The position numbers were made by a program, and so were the translations under genes. A stretch of 34,061 nt of DNA from NCBI GenBank assembly GCA_019746975.1, contig JAIERK010000161.1, positions 1 through 34,061 of the forward strand. Direction: 5' to 3'. Positions 29,047 through 34,061 of this stretch are shown here, one piece after another. Below the pieces are notes generated by a model that made no database searches, was not told the origin of the DNA, and worked only from the letters and a program-made list of their open reading frames with translations. The DNA comes from Candidatus Obscuribacterales bacterium. Its GTDB lineage: Bacteria > Cyanobacteriota > Vampirovibrionia > Obscuribacterales > Obscuribacteraceae. How positions within the stretch are numbered: the first letter of the stretch is position 1; every line of letters starts with the position of its first letter.

Positions 29047-29709
29047 GTGAAGAAAGATTTGTTGTCTCTAATTTTTGCCATTACTCTGGCGACTGGAGCT
29101 ACTGCAGCGCACGGTCAACAGCAAGATACTGGCGCGTCCGGCGTGATTGACGGCAGCGACGTCTATCAATTCCTCAACTCAGGTCCCATCATCGATGGCA
29201 CGAGGATGGAGGAAGCCTCTCGCAAATTCGACAGCGCGATCAAAATGCCCGATCGCAAACATCAGTGCAAAACCTGGCAGGAAGTTATCGACAGAGATAG
29301 AAAGTTGCAAGACGCGGGTGTCGGTGCTGTATACCCCGGTGATGGCACCAGCTTCGGTGCACCAGGTACTCAGAATGCAACCAGACAGGGTGGTAGCGCA
29401 TACGGTGGCGCGTACAATCCTCCCCGGCAGAAAGAGAAGGGACCAGGATGGTTCACTCGCGCCGCGGAATGGGTTGGATTTCCAATCTCAGACGAACCAC
29501 TGCCCGGCGATGTCGATGCGAGCCTCGCCGGCGATCTTCCTGCCGGTCCAGATCCACGAGTTTATGTCCACGAGATGAAACACGCTCCCGGTGAACCTGG
29601 AGCCCAAGGACAGCAGCAAGTCAACAGTGTAGTTGCACCCCGACCTAGCTATACCGAGCAACAGCCACCCACGGTGATCGTGGATGAGGGTAATCCTCCG
29701 ACAAGATAG
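29047..29709 (+). CDS. Exported hypothetical protein
   Basis: From GTG 29047 the product begins with KK and a hydrophobic stretch (DLLSLIFAITLATGATAAHG), a signal peptide with likely cleavage after AHG. The earlier GTG at 29008 would place a polar extension before the signal, so 29047 is preferred. The mature part (about 195 residues) is hydrophilic and low in complexity: a short region with one Cys (KHQCKTWQEVIDRDRKL), then Gly/Pro/Gln-rich sequence to the end (PPTVIVDEGNPPTR). No catalytic motif or family recognised. It follows glpK by 80 bases on the same strand and might be co-transcribed, though a functional link is not apparent. Confidence 0.75.
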   Translation: MKKDLLSLIFAITLATGATAAHGQQQDTGASGVIDGSDVYQFLNSGPIIDGTRMEEASRKFDSAIKMPDRKHQCKTWQEVIDRDRKLQDAGVGAVYPGDGTSFGAPGTQNATRQGGSAYGGAYNPPRQKEKGPGWFTRAAEWVGFPISDEPLPGDVDASLAGDLPAGPDPRVYVHEMKHAPGEPGAQGQQQVNSVVAPRPSYTEQQPPTVIVDEGNPPTR

Positions 29710-29806
29710 TCGGACGGTTCAGCAATTAAAGCCAAAATGCAGGGTGCGACAAATTTAAATCGCGGCTACAATGGCCGATGAGTTAGCCTAGTCGCCGGCA
29801 TATCGA

Positions 29807-30043
29807 ATGGCAGAAGCCGAAGTCACCATACAATACAGAAATGTCCCGACGACGCTGCTCTATCAGGTCCTCGTCGTATCTCTTCCGATACTCATATCTT
29901 CTTTGTCTGGTCCTTATTTGTTCTCGGATTTGCCAACGCATCCAATCCACTGGTGCTGTCTCTTATCATGGCATCCGAGCTGATGGTGCTTGTTTGCCAT
30001 CAATGAAGTGGACAACCGACTGCGAGCGCTCAAAAGAAAATGA
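29807..30043 (+). pseudogene. Possible frameshifted small membrane protein
   Basis: ATG 29807 opens a frame (MAEAEVTIQYRNVPTTLLYQ, then VLVVSLPILI) that soon loses coding character. From about 29900 the -1 frame reads FFVWSLFVLGFANASNPLVL and SLIMASELMV. From about 29990 the first frame resumes with LFAINEVDNRLRALKRK and a TGA at 30041-30043. A compensating deletion and insertion would join these into one protein with two membrane segments. The T-rich sequence makes all frames look hydrophobic, so this is tentative. The TGA overlaps the ATG of the next ORF (ATGA). Confidence 0.35.
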
Positions 30044-30183
30044 GTAAGGAATACAGACGGGTTGTGCTTCGTAACGACTACTCTCCCGACTGGGCATCAA
30101 GAGCAGTAGTCGAAAATTATTCTCGCATTGAGCTCGCGCGTTGGCTCTTGCTTCCTCTAGCTACCTACTATGTCCTCTTTTGA
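30041..30183 (+). pseudogene. Small ORF cut off by the group II intron remnant
   Basis: 47 codons from an ATG that overlaps the previous stop (ATGA), beginning MSKEYRRVVLRNDYSPDWAS and continuing to RIELARWLLLPLATYYVLF. Its last six or seven codons lie in sequence that on the other strand is conserved intron (revcomp of CATAGTAGG and GAAGTCAAAAGAGGA). The natural 3' end of the gene is therefore missing. The family is not recognised; N-terminal part soluble, end hydrophobic. Confidence 0.4.
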
Positions 30184-30510
30184 CTTCTGCGTTGGGATCG
30201 GGGTTCCTTGCGGTTCCTCCAGTCTGTCAAGACACCTCCGCAGATCTCCCGAGGTAGGTTCAATCACTTTCGCCGCGCGCCTGCCGGATTTACAGTCAAG
30301 CCCCCCCTTGACAACTATGGACTTTGCGATCATTTGCTCGCTCGTCCTGGCTTGATTGCCTTATGTCCGATTTCTGTTCGTCAGGTCGCGGTTTTGCTAC
30401 GCGCTTCTTTCAGACCTCGCCTCGCGGCTGCGTCATTGCGTTTTGCTACACTTCACCGTCATCAGGTTGTGTGAAGACTTTCACCTCCAGTTATTGAGCA
30501 TGCTCGGCAC
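30164..30510 (-). mobile_element. Group II intron, 5' fragment (class C-like)
   Basis: Read on the minus strand from 30510, the sequence starts GTGCCGAGCATGCTC and contains successive conserved group II intron phrases: GGAGGTGAAAGTCTTCAC, AGGTCTGAAAGAAGC, GTAGCAAAACCGCGACCTGA, CGAACAGAAATCGGACATAA followed by GGC, GCAAAGTCC, CTCGGGAGATCTGCGG, and CAGAAGTCAAAAGAGGACAT followed by AGTA. This order matches domains I to the start of IV of bacterial class C introns. The reverse-transcriptase/maturase ORF and domains V and VI are absent, so the copy is truncated and cannot splice or move. Its 5' end sits directly after the T-run of the nrdB terminator, the preferred insertion site of class C introns. 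Confidence 0.8.
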
Positions 30511-30544
30511 AAAAAATACACGGGCGCTCCGAAGAGCGCCCGTG
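30511..30544 (-). terminator. Intrinsic terminator of the nrdAB operon
   Basis: CACGGGCGCTC and GAGCGCCCGTG form an 11-bp perfect stem closed by a TTCG tetraloop (minus strand), followed by TATTTTTT. It lies 34 bases after the nrdB stop. The intron fragment begins at the next base. Confidence 0.95.
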
Positions 30545-30577
30545 CCGTGTTCTTGTTTGGAGATAAGAAAAGCTTGT

Positions 30578-31930
30578 CTAGTCCCAGGCGAGCGCGCCGC
30601 CTGTTTGATAGTCGATAACTCTCGTTTCGAAGAAATTCTTTTCTTTCTTCAAATCGATCATTTCACTCATCCATGGGAATGGATTTTTCGCACCTGGATA
30701 CTGCTCCGGCAGACCTATCTGACGGCACCGGCGGTTGGCGATGAATTTCAGATATTCGCTGAACATTTCGACATTGAGTCCGAGCACACCACGCGACATC
30801 GTATCGACGGCGTAGTTGTATTCGAGCTCAACACCTTCTTTGATCAAATCAATTATCTCTTTTTCAAATTCCGGCGTCCAGAGATGCGGATTCTCGATCT
30901 TTATCTGATTGATCAGATCGATGCCAAAGTTAAGATGCATCGACTCATCGCGCATGATGTACTGGAATTGCTCTGAGGCGCCCGTCATCTTGTTCTGGCG
31001 ACCGAAAGAAAGCATTTGCACGAATCCGACATAGAAGAAGATGCCTTCCATAATGATGTAGAACCCGATCAGATTGCGCAGGAATCTTCTGTCATTCTCT
31101 TCAGTACCGGTCATAAAGTTAGGATCGCTGAGCTCGCGGGTGAACTGCAGCTCGAACACGTCCTTGGCATGAATGCTCGGAATCTCGCGATACATGTTGA
31201 AGATTTCGCCTTCATCGAGACCAAGGCTTTCAACCACATACTGATACGCATGCGTGTGAACAGCTTCTTCGAATGCCTGCCTGAGTAGGTACTGGCGGCA
31301 CTCCGGATTGGTGATATGCCGATACATAGCAAGAACTAGATTGTTGGCAACGAGCGAATCGGCCGTCGAGAAAAATCCAAGATTTCTCTTGATGATGGTG
31401 CGCTCTTCATCTGATAAACCGTTGGGATCTTTCCAAAGCGCGATATCACGACTCATCGAAATCTCTTGCGGCATCCAGTGGTTGGCACAAGCATCAAGAT
31501 ACTTCTGCCAAGCCCACTCATATTTGAACGGGACGAGTTGATTCAAGTCGGCTCTGCAATTGATGATCCGCTTATCGTCCACATTGATTCGAGATGCTTT
31601 GAAATCGATATCTTCGACACCCGTAACGCCGGGGCCCCCGCCAGCCGCAGTCGGAACAACCACGCTTGGGCTGGGCACAGGCTTAGTGCCACCGGACAGA
31701 GCGGGAGCAACGGTGACGCTAGAAATCTTCTCGCCCTTCGGAGCCGACACAGGACTGAAGTCCATGACGGCAGTCGAGCTATCGACAACTGGCTGACTCA
31801 GACCGCCCGGAGCTGCAGCAGGTGCTGCACCATGGGAGGTATCGCTCAAAGCAGCGCTGCCTTTGCTCGCGAGATCTTCGCGATTATTCTCAGAAGCACT
31901 ACTCTTTGCGTAATCGTCAAAACTTAGCAT
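30578..31930 (-). CDS. nrdB: Class I ribonucleotide reductase, small (beta) subunit
   Basis: Houses the metal centre and tyrosyl radical that start reduction of ribonucleotides to deoxyribonucleotides; partner of NrdA. 450 residues. Metal ligands are D191 (STADSLVANN), E222 and H225 (EEAVHTHAY), E295 (IMEGIFFY), E329 and H332 (RDESMHLNFG). The radical tyrosine is Y229, in the standard E-x2-H-x3-Y spacing. The C-terminal tail (NFFETRVIDYQTGGALAWD) is the type that docks on the alpha subunit. Odd feature: an Ala/Pro/Ser/Gly-rich extension of about 110 residues precedes the conserved fold and does not look like an ATP cone. GGAGA before the ATG is the ribosome site. It follows nrdA by 40 bases in the same operon and ends at a strong terminator. 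Confidence 0.96.
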   Translation of the reverse strand: MLSFDDYAKSSASENNREDLASKGSAALSDTSHGAAPAAAPGGLSQPVVDSSTAVMDFSPVSAPKGEKISSVTVAPALSGGTKPVPSPSVVVPTAAGGGPGVTGVEDIDFKASRINVDDKRIINCRADLNQLVPFKYEWAWQKYLDACANHWMPQEISMSRDIALWKDPNGLSDEERTIIKRNLGFFSTADSLVANNLVLAMYRHITNPECRQYLLRQAFEEAVHTHAYQYVVESLGLDEGEIFNMYREIPSIHAKDVFELQFTRELSDPNFMTGTEENDRRFLRNLIGFYIIMEGIFFYVGFVQMLSFGRQNKMTGASEQFQYIMRDESMHLNFGIDLINQIKIENPHLWTPEFEKEIIDLIKEGVELEYNYAVDTMSRGVLGLNVEMFSEYLKFIANRRCRQIGLPEQYPGAKNPFPWMSEMIDLKKEKNFFETRVIDYQTGGALAWD

Positions 31931-31970
31931 CTTTTAGGTTCTCCAAGAAAAACGTTGTGGGCAATTCGAT

Positions 31971-34061
31971 TTACTGACAGGCTTCGCATTCGGTATCGTT
32001 GGGATCACATACCGCGCCAACCATGGTTAAGCTAGTCACTTCAGCCGAGACTTCAAAGCTCTCGGAACTGAACATCTGCGCATTAGCAGGAGTCGCTGCG
32101 GCAGCTGGAGCGGACTTTTGCTGAACGGCATTCAGTGCGCCATCGTGAATGGTCGACTTCTCTGCGTAAGTCGCGCTCATGGTGCGCAAGTAATATGTAG
32201 TTTTCAAACCCTTTGTCCATGCCATTCTGTAGAGTTCGTCCAACTTTCGTCCACCAGGCTCGCTCATATAGAGGTTCAAGCTCTGCGACTGGTCAAGCCA
32301 CTTTTGGCGGCGCGAACCACACTCGACCAACCAGCGCGGGTCGATTTCGAATGCCGTGGCATAGACTGCTTTCAAATCTTGTGGGATTCGATCTATCGGC
32401 TTAACGCTTCCGTCGAAATACTTGAGGTCGTGAATCATGACTTCATCCCAGAGTCCACGAGCTTTCAGGTCTCTCACTAGATAGGCGTTGAGCACGGTGA
32501 ACTCGCCCGAAAGATTGGACTTAACGTAGAGATTCTGGAATGTCGGCTCGATTGACGGACTCACACCGGCGATGTTAGCAATGGTGGCAGTAGGTGCAAT
32601 AGCGAGGCAATTGCTGTTACGCATCCCATGCATCGCGATGCTTTCTCTGACCACTTTCCAGTCAAGCTTAGCGGATCTGTTCACTTCCACCGGCGCGTTG
32701 AAGAGATTTCGGCGGAGGGAATCAAGACTGTCGAGGCTATCGATCGGGAGGATTCCACGATCCCAGAGCGAGCCTTTGAAGGTGGCGTATGCTCCTCGCT
32801 CCTCGGCCAAGCGGCTGCTTGCGAGAATCGCGAAGTAACTGACCGCTTCTTGAGTGGTATCAGCCAATTCGACCGCCTCTTTAGAAGCGTACGGAATTCC
32901 CATCATCATCAGCACATCCTGGAAGCCCATCAGGCCAAGCCCGACAGGACGGTGGCGCAGGTTGGAATTGCGTGCTTTCGGAACGCTGTAATAGTTGATA
33001 TCAATGACGTTGTCCAGCATTCGCATCGCTTTGGTGCAAGTAGCTTCCAGCTTCTTGAGGTCAAGCTGACCGTCTTTCATATGAGCGACCAGGTTGACCG
33101 AGCCCAGGTTGCATACGGCTGTCTCTGCATCGGAAGTATTCAGTGTGATTTCGGTGCAAAGATTGGAACTGTGCACTACACCTTTGTGTTGTTGTGGGCT
33201 GCGAACGTTGCATGAATCTTTGAAAGTGATCCAGGGATGGCCAGTTTCGAAGAGCATCGTGAGCATCTTTCTCCACAGGGAGAGCGCTGACACGCGTTTA
33301 TGCAACTTGAGTTTGCCGGCATCGGCCATCGCTTCGTAGCGCTCGTATGCAGCCTTGAAGTCGGCGCCGTAAAGGTCGTGCAGGTCGGGAGCTTCTTCCG
33401 GGCTGAAAAGTGTCCACTGCTGGTCGTTCATCACACGGTGCATGAACAAATCAGGAATCCAGTTGGCCGTATTCATGTCGTGAGTTCTGCGGCGATCGTC
33501 GCCAGTATTCTTTCTGAGTTCGAGGAACTCTTCGATATCGAGGTGCCAGGTTTCGAGGTAGCAGCAGACTGCGCCTTTGCGCTTGCCACCCTGGTTGACG
33601 GCGACGGCTGTGTCGTTGACGACCTTTAGGAAGGGAACTACGCCCTGGCTCTTGCCATTGGTCCCTTTGATGTGCGCACCGAGTGCTCTCACTGGAGTCC
33701 AGTCGTTGCCCAGCCCGCCGCTGAATTTTGACAACAATGCATTCTCACGAATTGAATCGTAGATCTGGTGCAAGTCGTCACCAACTGTGGTGAGGAAGCA
33801 TGACGAAAGCTGCGGTCTTCTGGTACCCGAGTTAAACAAGGTCGGCGTCGACGAGACAAAGTCGAAATTGGAAAGAAGATCGTAGAACTCAATCGCTCTC
33901 TGCTCTCTATCGACCTCTTGCATGGCGAGACCCATCGCTACGCGCATCCAGAAAGCTTGGGGCAACTCGATGCGATTGCCATCTACGTGCAGGAGATATC
34001 GATCATATAGGGTCTGCAAACCAAGATATTGAAACTTCAGATCGCGATCTGCTTTAAGTGC
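31971..34061 (-). CDS. nrdA: Class I ribonucleotide reductase, large (alpha) subunit (5' end outside window)
   Basis: Catalytic subunit that reduces ribonucleoside di- or triphosphates. The frame is open to the window edge (ALKADRDLKFQYLGLQTLYD), so the TTG at 34019 is not the start, and any N-terminal ATP-cone domain lies outside the window. About 696 residues are visible. Active-site elements are STPTLFNSGTRRPQLSSCFL (first redox cysteine), NLCTEI (radical cysteine with flanking Asn and Glu), ETAVCNLGSVNL (second redox cysteine), and KTTYYLRT (the tyrosine pair of the radical path). The C-terminus ends CDPNDTECEACQ, the swinging-tail cysteines reduced by thioredoxin or glutaredoxin. It is first in the operon, with nrdB 40 bases downstream. 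Confidence 0.97.
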   Translation of the reverse strand, partial: ALKADRDLKFQYLGLQTLYDRYLLHVDGNRIELPQAFWMRVAMGLAMQEVDREQRAIEFYDLLSNFDFVSSTPTLFNSGTRRPQLSSCFLTTVGDDLHQIYDSIRENALLSKFSGGLGNDWTPVRALGAHIKGTNGKSQGVVPFLKVVNDTAVAVNQGGKRKGAVCCYLETWHLDIEEFLELRKNTGDDRRRTHDMNTANWIPDLFMHRVMNDQQWTLFSPEEAPDLHDLYGADFKAAYERYEAMADAGKLKLHKRVSALSLWRKMLTMLFETGHPWITFKDSCNVRSPQQHKGVVHSSNLCTEITLNTSDAETAVCNLGSVNLVAHMKDGQLDLKKLEATCTKAMRMLDNVIDINYYSVPKARNSNLRHRPVGLGLMGFQDVLMMMGIPYASKEAVELADTTQEAVSYFAILASSRLAEERGAYATFKGSLWDRGILPIDSLDSLDSLRRNLFNAPVEVNRSAKLDWKVVRESIAMHGMRNSNCLAIAPTATIANIAGVSPSIEPTFQNLYVKSNLSGEFTVLNAYLVRDLKARGLWDEVMIHDLKYFDGSVKPIDRIPQDLKAVYATAFEIDPRWLVECGSRRQKWLDQSQSLNLYMSEPGGRKLDELYRMAWTKGLKTTYYLRTMSATYAEKSTIHDGALNAVQQKSAPAAAATPANAQMFSSESFEVSAEVTSLTMVGAVCDPNDTECEACQ

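Noticed and set aside
30208..30474. Plus-strand frame reading FLQSVKTPPQISRGRFNHFR and so on.
   Set aside because: It is the antisense of conserved group II intron domains; similar frames recur in databases only because the intron RNA is conserved.
30356..30976. 206-codon plus-strand frame opposite nrdB and the intron.
   Set aside because: It is a shadow of the minus-strand nrdB gene, the terminator and the intron.
1..34061. CRISPR arrays.
   Set aside because: No regularly spaced direct repeats were seen anywhere in the window.

Overview
The window is bacterial DNA of roughly 50% GC with densely packed, mostly complete genes on both strands. Taxonomy cannot be fixed from sequence alone. The mix of very large multidomain proteins with Ala/Gly-rich hydrophobic segments, a one-piece tmRNA beginning GGGGGCGUUUAGAUUCGAC, tRNA and tmRNA genes without encoded CCA, and a class I ribonucleotide reductase pair would fit the non-photosynthetic cyanobacterial relatives (Melainabacteria/Vampirovibrionia, for example Obscuribacterales). 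That assignment is inference.

Layout. 1-1622 is the 3' part of a large hydrophobic-segment protein, followed by a long RNA hairpin (1717-1768). 2030-3259 is a soluble cytochrome P450. 3732-5494 is a two-gene operon (lipoprotein plus a winged-helix-like protein). 5803-6912 (minus) is an M28 zinc peptidase, transcribed divergently from the main feature of the window, a 3405-residue protein at 6955-17172. That protein has a helical-repeat N-terminal half, a hydrophobic region and a coiled coil. Its C-terminal third carries an anthrax-lethal-factor-like HExxH metalloprotease module, a putative kinase-fold module, and a second HExxH module, the modules being separated in part by proline-rich linkers. 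Immediately after its stop codon, in the +1 frame, comes a WG-repeat reading frame with no usable start codon before the middle of the repeat region, which suggests a frameshifted C-terminal extension.

18179-20128 looks like a relic of an integrated element next to ssrA: an excisionase-like HTH gene, a tyrosine integrase that has lost its catalytic domain, and the tmRNA gene on the minus strand with proteolysis tag ANDNVIAGNFGRVRAAA.

20423-29709 is ordinary chromosomal content: an MFS transporter, a small hypothetical protein, PrmA, a kinesin-light-chain-type TPR protein, tRNA-Leu(CAA), pyroglutamyl peptidase, a small zinc-binding protein, glycerol kinase and an exported protein. 29807-30510 holds broken small ORFs and the 5' part of a group II intron. 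The intron begins exactly after the T-run of the nrdB terminator, the typical target of class C introns. The window ends with the operon nrdA (5' end outside the window) - nrdB on the minus strand.

The most novel candidate system is the 6.9-18.2 kb locus: a giant, possibly toxin- or effector-like protein with two predicted metalloprotease modules and one kinase-fold module, an adjoining WG-repeat frame, and a divergent peptidase.
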